NCBI GenBank assembly: GCA_003104975.1
Contig: PQAM01000012.1
Location: 1 to 64,000 of the forward strand
Origin: Candidatus Methylomirabilota bacterium
Lineage (GTDB): Bacteria; Methylomirabilota; Methylomirabilia; Methylomirabilales; Methylomirabilaceae
Reading direction: 5' to 3'
Length of the DNA stretch: 64,000 nucleotides
Part shown: piece after piece, positions 7,868 through 17,179 of the stretch
How the letters are laid out: each line of letters begins with the position of its first letter
Numbering within the stretch: position 1 is the stretch's first letter
Notes under the pieces: model-generated
The model's database searches: none
What the model saw: only the letters and a program-made list of their open reading frames with translations
Told to the model about the DNA's origin: nothing
Translations under genes and position numbers: made by a program

Positions 7868-9031
7868 TTACCGTTCGCGAATGGTCGTGACATACCCCTG
7901 GTAATTACGGATCATCTCTTCGACGCTGTCGCCGCCGAACTTTTCGATCAAGGCCCGCGCCAGCTCGAAGGCCACCGCGGCCTCGCCAACCACCCCGGCG
8001 GCGGGAACCGCGCAGATGTCCGACCGCTCGACGCTCGCCTGAAACGGCTCTTTCGTGCGGAGGTCTACGGAGGCCATCGGGGCGTACTGTGTAGCGATCG
8101 GCTTCATCGCCCCCCGTATGACGATCGGCTCGCCGTTCGTCATTCCGCCTTCAAGCCCTCCGGCCCGGTTGGTCTTGCGCACGAATCGACCCTCTTCATA
8201 AAAGATCTCATCATGCGCCTCGTACCCGAATCGTCTGGCGCCCTCGAATCCGAGACCGATCTCGACCCCTTTGATGGCCTGGATGCTCATCAGTGCCTGG
8301 GCCAGCCGACCGTCCAGTTTGCGGTCCCACTGCACGTAACTGCCGAGCCCGACCGGCAAATTGAGCGCAATCACCTCAAACACGCCGCCAAGACTGGTGC
8401 CCCTGCCCTTCGCCTCATCGATCTGTCTCATCATCGCATCGGCCGCCGCCCCATCTGCACAGCGTACCGGTGAACCCTCTGCCTGCTCTCGGATGTCCGC
8501 AAACGACAGACCGGACGTATCGGCTGCGACCGATCCGATCCCGACGACATGGCTGAACAGCTCGACGCCGAACTGCCGCAACAGCCGCTTGCACACGGCG
8601 CCGACCGCCACACGGGCGGTCGTCTCGCGGGCGCTGGCACGTTCAAGGATGTTGCGGATATCCTGCTGTCCGTACTTGAGCGCTCCGGCCAGATCTGCGT
8701 GCCCCGGTCGTGGACGGGTAACCGGTTCTTTCGGATCGATCTCCCTTCCGACCGGTGTCGGGTCCATCGTCGCTTTCCAGTTGTCCCAATCGCGGTTCGC
8801 AATCAGGATGGCGATCGGTCCCCCCAGCGTCAGACCGTGACGAACGCCGCCCACAAGGTCGGCCTCGTCCTTTTCAATGCGCATCCGGCCGCCGCGTCCG
8901 TACCCCTGCTGCCTTCGCGTCAGCTCATGCGTGATCTCGTGGGCCGCCAGCGGAAGATTGGCCGGGATCCCCTCAAGAATCGCGGTCAGCATCGGGCCGT
9001 GGGATTCGCCGGCCGTCAGGTAGCGCAACAT
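7868..9031 (-). CDS. aroC: Chorismate synthase
   Basis: 387 residues, the size of bacterial AroC. It forms chorismate from EPSP with reduced FMN. The N-terminus MLRYLTAGESHGPMLTAILEGIP is canonical, as are RRQQGYGRGGRM, RPGHADLAGALKYGQQDIRN and ERASARETTARVAVGA. It is first in the four-gene aro cluster, 25 bp downstream of the amidotransferase-fold gene, so it may also be reached by transcription from the pil side. Confidence 0.96.
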   Translation of the reverse strand: MLRYLTAGESHGPMLTAILEGIPANLPLAAHEITHELTRRQQGYGRGGRMRIEKDEADLVGGVRHGLTLGGPIAILIANRDWDNWKATMDPTPVGREIDPKEPVTRPRPGHADLAGALKYGQQDIRNILERASARETTARVAVGAVCKRLLRQFGVELFSHVVGIGSVAADTSGLSFADIREQAEGSPVRCADGAAADAMMRQIDEAKGRGTSLGGVFEVIALNLPVGLGSYVQWDRKLDGRLAQALMSIQAIKGVEIGLGFEGARRFGYEAHDEIFYEEGRFVRKTNRAGGLEGGMTNGEPIVIRGAMKPIATQYAPMASVDLRTKEPFQASVERSDICAVPAAGVVGEAAVAFELARALIEKFGGDSVEEMIRNYQGYVTTIRER

Positions 9032-9056
9032 GTCGTGACTCCGTGATCGTGCTTAT

Positions 9057-9842
9057 TTATCCTTCGGATGGCTGGATCCTGGAACGCTGCAACAGATACT
9101 CGACGCAGTTCTGCGCGAAACGATTTCGATCCTTCCACTCGCCCGTCAGGGTCATATCCAACGCGATGGCCAGAATCGTTCCCTGGCCGACGCTGCGCTC
9201 AGCGATCAGCGGCATCGGGCGCCGCCCCCCTCCGGCGATCTCCGCGCCACCCGGGTCCCCTCCACCGGCAAAGGCGGCCTTCGACGCCTTACGATACTGA
9301 GCAACCTCCGTCGCGTCGTCGCGCAGGTCAAGCTCGTTAAAGAAGGCCATCGTCGGAATCACAACGTCTTGCAGGATCGGATGACCGGGCTGGAAAATCA
9401 ACGTCGGACCGAACGGGTGCGGCAGCCAGTCATCGCGCGTCGGCCTCAGCGGCAAGAGCTCCCCGATCGCGGTTCCCGCATAGCCGCCGCTGCCATAGGA
9501 CCGTTGCCCACCGGTGATCAGCAACGAACCGCCGCCGGCCAGATAGTCTGGTAACCCATCGCGCACTGCATCCGGCAGACTGTCGTACGCCACATTCGAG
9601 AGGACGATCAGCGAAAACGACGTCAGCGGCGTCTCCCCCGGTTCGCGGCTGACGACAGCTCCCGTGCTCGATTCCACCTCGGACCAAGCCACATAGGCGT
9701 CATCGCCAAGCGATAGGATCGCCGGCGCACTTTTCTCCGCCCTGAGGTCACGCGGGCCGACGACCCCACCGATTACGAGCGCGACGACGGTAATCACCAA
9801 CAATCTGCCGCCGAAGAGGCGTCGTTTCAGCAGCTTACACAT
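9057..9842 (-). CDS. Membrane-anchored protein with glutamine-amidotransferase-like fold, no catalytic Cys
   Basis: 261 residues from the ATG at 9842 (AGGA upstream; the open frame extends to 9917). An N-terminal hydrophobic segment (LLVITVVALVIGGVV) follows a basic stretch and acts as signal or anchor. The rest resembles the class I GATase-like domain found in large von Willebrand/BatA-like membrane proteins: LPDYLAGGGSLLITGGQRS, YGSGGYAGTAIGELLPL, VGQGTILAIALDMT. The nucleophile elbow reads ITGGQRS, without cysteine, so amidotransferase chemistry is unlikely. Role unknown. Confidence 0.6.
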   Translation of the reverse strand: MCKLLKRRLFGGRLLVITVVALVIGGVVGPRDLRAEKSAPAILSLGDDAYVAWSEVESSTGAVVSREPGETPLTSFSLIVLSNVAYDSLPDAVRDGLPDYLAGGGSLLITGGQRSYGSGGYAGTAIGELLPLRPTRDDWLPHPFGPTLIFQPGHPILQDVVIPTMAFFNELDLRDDATEVAQYRKASKAAFAGGGDPGGAEIAGGGRRPMPLIAERSVGQGTILAIALDMTLTGEWKDRNRFAQNCVEYLLQRSRIQPSEG

Positions 9843-9971
9843 GGCCCATGTCCTACGCAGGCTGGATTGTACCCCAACTGACGGCACTCGCAAAGGGAAA
9901 AGCCCGGCGGCGAGCACGGATGATGAGGATTCAGATCCGGGTCGGACGGGGTATGATGTGATTGAAGATAG

Positions 9972-10796
9972 TTACTTCGCTGTCGACCCGGCCGTCGTCT
10001 TGATCTTTCGATAGCACAGGCGAACGCCGGCATCGGGATCCTTAAACCCCGTCAACTCTTTGAGAAAACGGGGATCCACCGGTGAGTCGATAGAACTGCT
10101 TTCATTGGGATCGAGGACATTGCGGTCTTTGACCTCGAACTTTCCCAAAAAGCGACCTTTCACCCGAACTTCAACCTCCAGTTCCGCACGCCACGCCTCT
10201 TTGCTGCGGTTGGTTACGCTTCCCAGCAGGTGACCCTCCACCACGTCAACCTCGCTCACCGCGAATTCCGGCGGCTCCCCCGAACAGAGTCCCTCGCCGG
10301 AGCGGCTTTTTGCCAAACGTTCCGGAGCAATTTCTCTCACCCCGCGCTGCTTCATCGTGGCCAGTTCGTCACGCTTCAGTCCGTACACATCAACGCCCTC
10401 TTGTTCCACAATCTTTGCATTCATAAAGCTTTCGTCACGGGTCGTCACCAGGTAATCTTCCAGCGGGGTGGCGACGCCGCTCGGCTTGACAGACGGCAGG
10501 TCCTTGGTTCCGAGAATGGCATAGACGTCGTCAGCGTCCAGTTCCCCGAATTGCCCATTGCCGGTACTCCAATAGATAGGGCCCTTCGGCTTCCCCCTTG
10601 CGCAGTCATCGACCAGGACCGATTGCTCATCGGTCTCAGAAGCCGTGTCCGCCGCACGGCTGTCGGCAAAGGAGCAATCATCGACGATCATAAAATGACC
10701 GCCCTTGAGGTAGATGAGGTATTCGGCAGTGGAGACAGAGGGCAGCCCAACAAGGCACAACATCACCAGAATTCCCGAATGACGAGTCCCTGCCAT
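9972..10796 (-). CDS. Exported protein of unknown function
   Basis: 274 residues from the ATG at 10796, five bases after the previous stop. A signal peptide (ILVMLCLVGLPSVSTA, cleavage near residue 25) precedes EYLIYLKGGHFMIVDDC. Several cysteines and a C-terminal part (about 170-270; VSEVDVVEGHLLGSVTNRSKEAWRAE) look like a beta-rich FxLyD-type domain. It is the last of the minus-strand run beginning at pilM. No family recognised with confidence. Confidence 0.6.
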   Translation of the reverse strand: MAGTRHSGILVMLCLVGLPSVSTAEYLIYLKGGHFMIVDDCSFADSRAADTASETDEQSVLVDDCARGKPKGPIYWSTGNGQFGELDADDVYAILGTKDLPSVKPSGVATPLEDYLVTTRDESFMNAKIVEQEGVDVYGLKRDELATMKQRGVREIAPERLAKSRSGEGLCSGEPPEFAVSEVDVVEGHLLGSVTNRSKEAWRAELEVEVRVKGRFLGKFEVKDRNVLDPNESSSIDSPVDPRFLKELTGFKDPDAGVRLCYRKIKTTAGSTAK

Positions 10797-10800
10797 TGCC

Positions 10801-11670
10801 CTAGAGATCTTCGCAGTTCGCCGACCCGGCCTGTCCCGTGTTATCCAGTCGGCTGACAATGTTTCCAATCAGGCGCATAATGTGGAGTCGCTCACTATCG
10901 GATGACGTGAACCTGATTTGGCAGAGGGTGTTGAGCTGTCGCTCCAGGCATGGTCGATCGCCGGCCCGGCACTCGGTCCGTTTCAAGGATTCGATCAACA
11001 ATTCAGACCGTTTTCCCGCCAGGAGATCAGCCAGCGCTTGCCTCTCCCTCGTTAACGCGCGACGGTATAGCTCTTCTTCAGCACGGACGATTTGTTGGTT
11101 ACGATCGGTCGTGTCCTGTAACTGTGTGATACGGTCCAGGAGGGTTTCGCGAACGGAGGTCCACTCTGCTGAGGCCGCGAGTGATGACTCGGTGGCAGCG
11201 CGCCCCGCATGAACCCTGTCAAGGAGTTGCAGGAAGGCCTGGGATTCGGCAAGGCGTTCTTTACACTCCTTCAGCTTCAACTCCTTCTCCGCCAGCGGGA
11301 GGAGATCTCTTAGCTTGGTGAGACGATCGGTGAGTTCGCGAATCTCTTGCCGCCATTGGGGCTCGTTGGATCTGACGAGGAGATCGGTGAGCCTGTGTTG
11401 ATCCCTCGCAAGTGGCGCCAACTCATCCGCCGGGGTCAACCGTAATTTGGCGAGTCCCCATTCGACCCTCTCGAAGGCCTCCTGTTGGCCCCTAGGATCA
11501 TCCGGGGTAGGAAAATCGATATCCCGATCCTGCGGCATCTGCTTTATCTCTTCGCATAACTCATGACGGGGCTGTTCAGCGCGGATCGGCCCGGCGGACC
11601 AGAATATGACGCTCAGCCCTGTTGCCACGGCCATAACGAATAACTCGCGTCTATGGCGAAGTCCGGCCAT
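10801..11670 (-). CDS. Exported coiled-coil protein of unknown function
   Basis: 289 residues with an N-terminal signal peptide (VMAVATGLSVIFWSAGPIRA). The mature part is helical, rich in Glu/Arg/Leu and likely coiled coil (for example REIRELTDRLTKLRDLLPLA), with a cysteine pair near the C-terminus (CRAGDRPCLERQLNTLC). It follows pilQ by 22 bp on the same strand, so it may be cotranscribed with the pilus genes. Function not inferable. Confidence 0.6.
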   Translation of the reverse strand: MAGLRHRRELFVMAVATGLSVIFWSAGPIRAEQPRHELCEEIKQMPQDRDIDFPTPDDPRGQQEAFERVEWGLAKLRLTPADELAPLARDQHRLTDLLVRSNEPQWRQEIRELTDRLTKLRDLLPLAEKELKLKECKERLAESQAFLQLLDRVHAGRAATESSLAASAEWTSVRETLLDRITQLQDTTDRNQQIVRAEEELYRRALTRERQALADLLAGKRSELLIESLKRTECRAGDRPCLERQLNTLCQIRFTSSDSERLHIMRLIGNIVSRLDNTGQAGSANCEDL

Positions 11671-11692
11671 GTCTCCTGTCTCTCATCCGACA

Positions 11693-14320
11693 CTAGAGCC
11701 GTGCATCCTGCAGAACAGAGGGGGTCAGGAATATCAGCAGCTCGATACGCTCATCCGGTCCGAGCGAACGCCGCTTGAACAACCAGCCCAGGATGGGGAT
11801 ATCACCGAAAAACGGAACCTGATCCGTAGTTATGGCCTCGGTCGATTGAAGCAGACCGCCGATGACGACGGTCGAGCCGTTCTGAACCATGATGTTCGTT
11901 GTGGCCTTCCGCGTGTTGATCGGAAATACGAAGCCTTGCGAAAAGTCGACCCGTTGCCCGGGGAACGACCGCTCCGCCTCGACCTTCATGGAGACCCGAC
12001 CATCGGGCGTAATGTGGGGTTTAACCTTCAGTTTAATGAAGGCATCCTGAAACTGTACGACTGTTCTTCCTGAGCTATCGATCGTCGTATAGGGAACCTG
12101 AGTCCCCTGCTTGATCTCAGCCTCTTCGTTGTCCTGGGTTGCCACACGCGGCGAGGATAGGGTTCGTATCTTCCCCTGGGTCTCTGCCGCCGAAAGCTGG
12201 GCGCCAACCAGGAATCGATTGGCCAGGCTGCCGATCGTCATGCCCAACGCGAAATGTGGCGATGCGACCGGGAGATTGACCGCCAGCGGTATGGGGCCCA
12301 GGAAGGGAACGGTCCCACCGCTCGCCGGAAACGGGTTGCCCGTGGCCGGCGTAAGGTTGGGGAACCGGAGCGGAAGGCCGCTTGTCCCGGAGGAGGACGC
12401 GCCACCGGACGTCGCACCTCCTCCGCTGCTCGAACTCGTTCCGGAGGGGGAACTTCCTCCAAAGGCCGTCACTCCCGTGGTGGCTCCAGCTTTCGTCGGA
12501 ACCCCGGTCCCCCCCCATTGAACCCCAAGGCTTTGAGAGAACTGACGGGTTGCCTCGACAATTCTCGCTTCGATCAATACCTGGGGCGTCGGAATATCGA
12601 TCTGCTTCAGCAGCGTCTCCATCCGTTCTACAGCCTCCGGAAGGTCTTTGACGATGATCCGGCTGGATCGTTCATCAACGATGACACTGCCGTCCTTTGA
12701 CTTGAGCGCAGTCAAATGGGTCTTGAGATCCGTCGCCTTCGCGTAATTAAACGGCAGCAGTCTGGTGACAAAGGGTTCTTTTGGCGGGCTATCCAGTTCC
12801 CTGGCGAGTGCGGTCATCCTCTGACAGACGGGCTGCACATCGTTGACGATCAGGGTGTTCGTGGTCTCCTCCAGTTCAATGGTGCCCCGTCGTGATTTTA
12901 AGCGTTCCAGGTGTCGTCTCATATCAGAGACCTTCATGTGCGCCACGCGAATCACCATTGTGCACGGTGGCTCTTTCGCGTATTGCCGCTCCTCCTCCTC
13001 AATCCTCTTTCGCTCCTGTTCCTCGGCCTTTCGCTTCGCCTCTCTCTCCTCTCCGGCCTTCCGCCGTGCCTCCTCGGTCTTCCGCCGTGCCTCCTGGATG
13101 CTGATCGCCTGCTCAATATCTTTCGCGCGCTCATCCTTACTCTTTTGAATGTCGGCCTTCGATCCGACATAGATCAGATTGCCGTCTTGCTCGTAACTCA
13201 GACCCTTGGCTCGAAGGATCATGTCCAGCGCCTGACGCCACTCGACATTATGCAGACGCACGGTCACCTCGCGTTCTTCCCGTTTCTTCAAGCCATGCGC
13301 GACCACGACATTCAGACCGGTCGCCTCCGGGATAATACGCAACAGCACTTCATCGAGATCCGCTTTGTTGAGATCGAGCGACAGGCGCTTAGCGCCGGCC
13401 GTGGTCGGGGTCGCGGCAATGGTCTGCGAGACGCCGGCCGAGCTCGGCGGCACCGGCTCCTGCCCCGGCGAACCCGGCGTCTGGCGGCTTACGTCTTTGG
13501 CATTTGTTGGCGCCGCACGCTTTTGCGGCGGGGGCGGACTTCCGGCTCCAATTGGCGGCTGTCCGGCCGGCGGCGCCTCTGCCTTTGTCGATGCACGCCG
13601 GCGTTCCTCAGATTTCGAGTCCACGGACGCCTGCGGTGCAGAAGCGGCGGAGGACTTCTGCGGCGGCGGCTCATCGGGACTCAGCGCCGATTCCGCCATC
13701 ATCATGGTTGCTGCAGACATCACGCTCTCGACACCCCCATCCTTCCTGGCGGGCGGACTCGCGGCTGAGTCATCGGCCCGCTTCAGTGATACGAGTTCCT
13801 GTGTGGTCGCCTTCTGATCAGCGACCTCGGAACTGACCAGGATCTGCAGTCCATCATGGGTTAACTCGATGCGATACGGCAGCAATCGGCTCAGATCGAA
13901 CATCAGGCGAAGGGTCGGCTCGGAGGCCTGCTGGAGCTGCATCGTGGTCACTCGCAGGACAGGAGACTCAGACGGCAGCGCAACAGGCTCGCTGATCGCG
14001 TCTCGAGCGCGGGAGAGATCGATGACCAGCGCCGGCGGCGTCTGTACCGTATACGAGGCATAATCGGCCAACCCTCCATCTCCGCTGACCGTGATTGAGA
14101 CCAGGTCCTGTTGCTCCATTCGGACCTGTACGCCGGTCACATTGACGACGCTCGCCGCCGGAGCGGCGTTCGATAAAGACGATTCGCCGGATGATAATGG
14201 CAAGGTCTCTCTGGTGGATACGCCGGACGTTGCGCAGGACGTAAACAATAGAAAGAGTACGGCGCCGGTGAGCCGTCGTCTCGGCCGGCACGACAACTTA
14301 TAGACTGCGCGTACATTCAT
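11693..14320 (-). CDS. pilQ: Type IV pilus secretin PilQ
   Basis: 875 residues. The outer-membrane secretin for the pilus. Order: lipobox-like N-terminus (LFLLFTSCATS), an AMIN-type beta domain (about 60-160), a long Pro/Ala/Ser linker (about 165-310), an STN/N0 domain (LNKADLDEVLLRIIPEATGLNVVV), a highly charged helical insert (about 390-440), N1/N2 modules (MVIRVAHMKVSDMRRHLERL, TRLLPFNYAKATDLKTHL), a Ser/Gly-rich loop (about 620-660) and the secretin core ending VPFFGDIPILGWLFKRRS. The ATG overlaps the pilP stop by 4 bp. Within the helical insert a 21-bp tandem duplication (13058-13095) gives repeated EARRK heptads. Confidence 0.94.
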   Translation of the reverse strand: MNVRAVYKLSCRPRRRLTGAVLFLLFTSCATSGVSTRETLPLSSGESSLSNAAPAASVVNVTGVQVRMEQQDLVSITVSGDGGLADYASYTVQTPPALVIDLSRARDAISEPVALPSESPVLRVTTMQLQQASEPTLRLMFDLSRLLPYRIELTHDGLQILVSSEVADQKATTQELVSLKRADDSAASPPARKDGGVESVMSAATMMMAESALSPDEPPPQKSSAASAPQASVDSKSEERRRASTKAEAPPAGQPPIGAGSPPPPQKRAAPTNAKDVSRQTPGSPGQEPVPPSSAGVSQTIAATPTTAGAKRLSLDLNKADLDEVLLRIIPEATGLNVVVAHGLKKREEREVTVRLHNVEWRQALDMILRAKGLSYEQDGNLIYVGSKADIQKSKDERAKDIEQAISIQEARRKTEEARRKAGEEREAKRKAEEQERKRIEEEERQYAKEPPCTMVIRVAHMKVSDMRRHLERLKSRRGTIELEETTNTLIVNDVQPVCQRMTALARELDSPPKEPFVTRLLPFNYAKATDLKTHLTALKSKDGSVIVDERSSRIIVKDLPEAVERMETLLKQIDIPTPQVLIEARIVEATRQFSQSLGVQWGGTGVPTKAGATTGVTAFGGSSPSGTSSSSGGGATSGGASSSGTSGLPLRFPNLTPATGNPFPASGGTVPFLGPIPLAVNLPVASPHFALGMTIGSLANRFLVGAQLSAAETQGKIRTLSSPRVATQDNEEAEIKQGTQVPYTTIDSSGRTVVQFQDAFIKLKVKPHITPDGRVSMKVEAERSFPGQRVDFSQGFVFPINTRKATTNIMVQNGSTVVIGGLLQSTEAITTDQVPFFGDIPILGWLFKRRSLGPDERIELLIFLTPSVLQDARL

Positions 14321-14820
14321 CGTGGTACGTCCGCCGGTAGCTGTTTTTCGACGTAACGTATACGCACCTTCCCCTCCGGATTCTTGGTTCGTACCTCGAA
14401 TACTACACGATCCCTGCTAATCTTGACGACCTTGGCCGAATCAACCACGTCGTTTTCCCGGATGATGTACGCCCGTCCCGCCGATAGCTCTGACTCTACT
14501 AATGCATAAAAGGAGCGAGCCTCTCGAATAATCCCGGTTACCGTCAGAGGCACCGTCGGCGGTGTTTCTGCGACGACGGATCGAGACGGACGGAATGGGT
14601 CTCGCCGTCCCCTGGATCGGTACGTAGCCCGCTCCTCTCTCTCCTCTTGATGCGAGGCGACCTCAGGGGCAGGCGGTGGCGCTGTCTGCTGGACAGCAGG
14701 CGGTGTCGTCGGTGTCGTCTCGCTCGTGCAGCCCACGACGGCGGCCAGTATACAGACCATCATCGCGCCGACCGCCCTCTTATGAGAGGGCCTATTTCTC
14801 CGTCCTTGCCGCCTCACCAC
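14317..14820 (-). CDS. pilP: Type IV pilus inner-membrane lipoprotein PilP
   Basis: 167 residues from a GTG at 14820; an ATG pair at 14763 and 14760 is another start. PilP links the PilMNO platform to PilQ. The lipobox AAVVGC sits near residue 31. After a Pro/Glu-rich linker comes the PilP beta domain (RRDPFRPS, VTGIIREARSFYALVE, YIIRENDVVDSAKVVKI). Its 5' end overlaps pilO by 29 bp if the GTG is used. A stem-loop sits between the two possible starts and may affect which one is used. Confidence 0.88.
   Translation of the reverse strand: MVRRQGRRNRPSHKRAVGAMMVCILAAVVGCTSETTPTTPPAVQQTAPPPAPEVASHQEEREERATYRSRGRRDPFRPSRSVVAETPPTVPLTVTGIIREARSFYALVESELSAGRAYIIRENDVVDSAKVVKISRDRVVFEVRTKNPEGKVRIRYVEKQLPADVPR
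14774..14791. other. Stem-loop at the pilO/pilP junction
   Basis: GCCCTCT-TATG-AGAGGGC is a perfect 7-bp stem with a 4-nt loop. It starts directly after the pilO stop (14792-14794) and lies just in front of the alternative pilP ATG pair, inside the ribosome-binding window. It could reduce or couple pilP translation. No T-tract follows, so it is unlikely to be a terminator. Confidence 0.55.
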
Positions 14821-15412
14821 TCTTCGCCCCCGAAGCGCCTGAGTAGGTGTAGGTCACAACGCCAAACTCGGCCTGGATCGTGTCTCCGGGCTTCTGACCT
14901 TTGGCGGCCTGTCGAATGGTCAGATCGGTAACATTCACGATCCGCTCCAACTGAGCAAGCCGCTCAAAAAGGAGGCCAAGATCGTGGTAGGTTCCCCTCA
15001 CCTTCAGTTGTACCGGGATCTCGGTATAGAAATCCTTCGCCACAGCGCTCGCCGGTTTAAACGAGGCGACGTCCAGATCCGTCTCCTGACCAAGACCGGC
15101 CACCCGTTTCAACAACGCCGGAATCTCCTTTTTAGTGGGTAGCTGCCGGATCGTACGCTCAAGTTGTGCTTCCAAAACCGTGATCTCCTGTTCCAGGCGA
15201 GGTCGTTGGCTTGCGATCTGTCTCGTCCGATCCGCCTCTGCTCTCACGCGAAGCAGCTCCGCTTGAGCCTCGCTCCGTGCGGTCCACGCCGACTGAAGCA
15301 ACAGTTGCCAATAGAGGAGGAGGGTCAACACGCCTACGATGACCCCGAGCGCAATCTTCTGCTGCCGCGGGATATTGGCCGTATGGGCCGAGAGATCCAT
15401 CGAAAACGGCAT
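14792..15412 (-). CDS. pilO: Type IV pilus assembly protein PilO
   Basis: 206 residues from the ATG at 15412, which has AAGGAG in good position; the frame is open further upstream but overlaps pilN. PilO pairs with PilN in the inner-membrane alignment subcomplex. One transmembrane segment (IALGVIVGVLTLLLYWQLLL) is followed by a coiled coil (about 50-95) and a ferredoxin-like domain (VQLKVRGTYHDLGLLFERLAQLERIVNV). It lies between pilN and pilP in the conserved order. Confidence 0.9.
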   Translation of the reverse strand: MPFSMDLSAHTANIPRQQKIALGVIVGVLTLLLYWQLLLQSAWTARSEAQAELLRVRAEADRTRQIASQRPRLEQEITVLEAQLERTIRQLPTKKEIPALLKRVAGLGQETDLDVASFKPASAVAKDFYTEIPVQLKVRGTYHDLGLLFERLAQLERIVNVTDLTIRQAAKGQKPGDTIQAEFGVVTYTYSGASGAKSGEAARTEK

Positions 15413-15428
15413 GACAGGCTCCTTCCGA

Positions 15429-15971
15429 TTATCCCGACAAGGTCGCGAGAATTTCGAATCGTTCCACCGGCCTGCCCTCATATAACTCGAGCTCGGAAAA
15501 GCTCAGCTCAACATTCGTGACCAGGCGTGTCATCCGCTGAAGTGCCAGCATCAACTCGGCGACGACAAAGTGCGACGAGGCATATCCTTGAATAGTGAGT
15601 GTGCCGGAACTCTTACTGATGCTGGTCAGCCAGCCCCCATCCGGCAGCGCCTCGCTCAGACCATCCAGCAAGCGCACCGGACGGTCCTGGTGTGTCGCCA
15701 ATCGTTGGACGAGCGCCAGCCGCTCTCCCAGTTGTTGCTTCTTGCGGGCGTACTGCTCGACCGCCTGAGCAGACTGCCGGTTCACCGCCACCTCGCTCTG
15801 TGTCACCGCAATACTCGTCCGCAGTCGTTGTATGTCCCATTTCACAAAGAGCCAGTATCCGGCCATTCCAGCGACCGCAAGAAGAGCCACGACGATCGAT
15901 ACGGTCCGAGGGGCCTTGATCTCTCCTCTTTTGGGGCGCTTCTCACGCGGAAGGAGATTGATCTTGATCAT
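15429..15971 (-). CDS. pilN: Type IV pilus assembly protein PilN
   Basis: 180 residues. The N-terminus MIKINLLPREKRPKR is the conserved PilM-binding INLLP motif. One transmembrane segment (IVVALLAVAGMAGYWLFV) and a coiled coil follow, then the periplasmic ferredoxin-like domain (LTIQGYASSHFVVAELMLALQ). The start overlaps the pilM stop by 4 bp (ATGA). Confidence 0.92.
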   Translation of the reverse strand: MIKINLLPREKRPKRGEIKAPRTVSIVVALLAVAGMAGYWLFVKWDIQRLRTSIAVTQSEVAVNRQSAQAVEQYARKKQQLGERLALVQRLATHQDRPVRLLDGLSEALPDGGWLTSISKSSGTLTIQGYASSHFVVAELMLALQRMTRLVTNVELSFSELELYEGRPVERFEILATLSG

Positions 15972-17041
15972 ACGCTCTCCTCGTCGGCATCACGAAGGGC
16001 TAATCCCACACCGACCATCATTTGGGGCGCAATCGTCGCCAGATATTGAGCGTCAACCGTTTTCGCGTTGATCGCGATATGTTGGAACGGATTGGCAATC
16101 TCAACGGGCAACTCAAGCGTACGTGACAGGTACGTGGCCAGCCCCGGTAACAACGCGCATCCGCCGCTTAATATCATGCGGTGAATCGTATCCCGTTGAC
16201 TCGTGGAGTAATAAAAATCGAATGAACGGCGCACCTCTTCGGCCAATTCACCGTTGACCGTCCGGACCACAGGCTCTACTTCTGTGAAGCTGTGCCCGGC
16301 AATCGTCTGACCTCGTTTTAGCGCCTCGGCCTCCTCGACACTCAAGCCGAAACTTCTCTCCAGCGATTCGGTGTGTCGGTTCCCGCCCAGAGGGCTATCC
16401 CGGGTAAAGTCCGAGATACCGCCGGCCAGGATATTGATGTTCGTGACCGCTGCTCCTACATTTACAAGGGCCACCACCTCGCCGGGCTCAATCTTATTGA
16501 GTATCATGAACGCGTTCCCGATGGCGAAAACGTCGACGTCGACCACGACCACATTCAGGCCGGCGGCGGAAATGGCGGTGAGGTAGTCGTTCAGGATGTC
16601 CTTCTTGACCGCCACCAGCAGGACCTCCATCTCTTGCTCGCCGGTACCGAGCCTTCGCAGGATCTGGAAGTCCAGATTCACGTCATCGATGGCGTAGGGA
16701 ATATGTTGTCCTGCTTCCCACGCAATCCCTTCTCTGAGCTCTGCCGCCGGCATTGCAGGCACCGTAATCTTCTTGATAATGACCGAATTTCCGGATACTG
16801 AACAGGCGACATCAGAAAGGGTGATGGCGTGTTTGTCGAACAGTTGTCGGACAGCCGTGCTGACCGCACCGGCGTCGACGATGATGCCGTCTACGATCGC
16901 GTCGGAATGGATGGGAACCATGCCGAGTTCGGCGACGCGATAGGAACCCCGCGATTGTTGAAGGTGTATGGCCTTGACGGAACTGGTCCCGATATCCAGT
17001 CCGACCAGTTCCCTTTTGCGAGACCCCCATGAAAACATCAT
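15968..17041 (-). CDS. pilM: Type IV pilus assembly ATPase-fold protein PilM
   Basis: 357 residues. PilM is the actin-like cytoplasmic protein that binds the PilN tail. Motifs: LVGLDIGTSSVKAIHL (phosphate 1), VVALVNVGAAVTNINIL (phosphate 2), and ILSGGCALLPGLATYLSRTL (adenosine region). It is the first gene of pilMNOPQ. An AGG lies 5 nt before the ATG, and a good sigma70-like promoter lies upstream at 17092-17120. Confidence 0.94.
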   Translation of the reverse strand: MMFSWGSRKRELVGLDIGTSSVKAIHLQQSRGSYRVAELGMVPIHSDAIVDGIIVDAGAVSTAVRQLFDKHAITLSDVACSVSGNSVIIKKITVPAMPAAELREGIAWEAGQHIPYAIDDVNLDFQILRRLGTGEQEMEVLLVAVKKDILNDYLTAISAAGLNVVVVDVDVFAIGNAFMILNKIEPGEVVALVNVGAAVTNINILAGGISDFTRDSPLGGNRHTESLERSFGLSVEEAEALKRGQTIAGHSFTEVEPVVRTVNGELAEEVRRSFDFYYSTSQRDTIHRMILSGGCALLPGLATYLSRTLELPVEIANPFQHIAINAKTVDAQYLATIAPQMMVGVGLALRDADEESV

Positions 17042-17091
17042 GAGTACCTGTGCCGAGCCATGATCTGCTGATAGGTTGTGCTTCCATCGAG

Positions 17092-17120
17092 CTTGTACGA
17101 CGTTACTCTGAACTTGTCAA
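17092..17120 (-). promoter_or_regulatory. Predicted sigma70 promoter of pilM
   Basis: On the minus strand TTGACA (17115-17120), 17-nt spacer, TACAAG (17092-17097). The start of pilM is about 50 nt downstream. The -35 is perfect, the -10 is 4 of 6. Confidence 0.55.
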
Positions 17121-17179
17121 GCAAAATACATCATATGAGGGTGGTCAGACCCAGATAGGCGCCGGGTGTACTACTGAAC

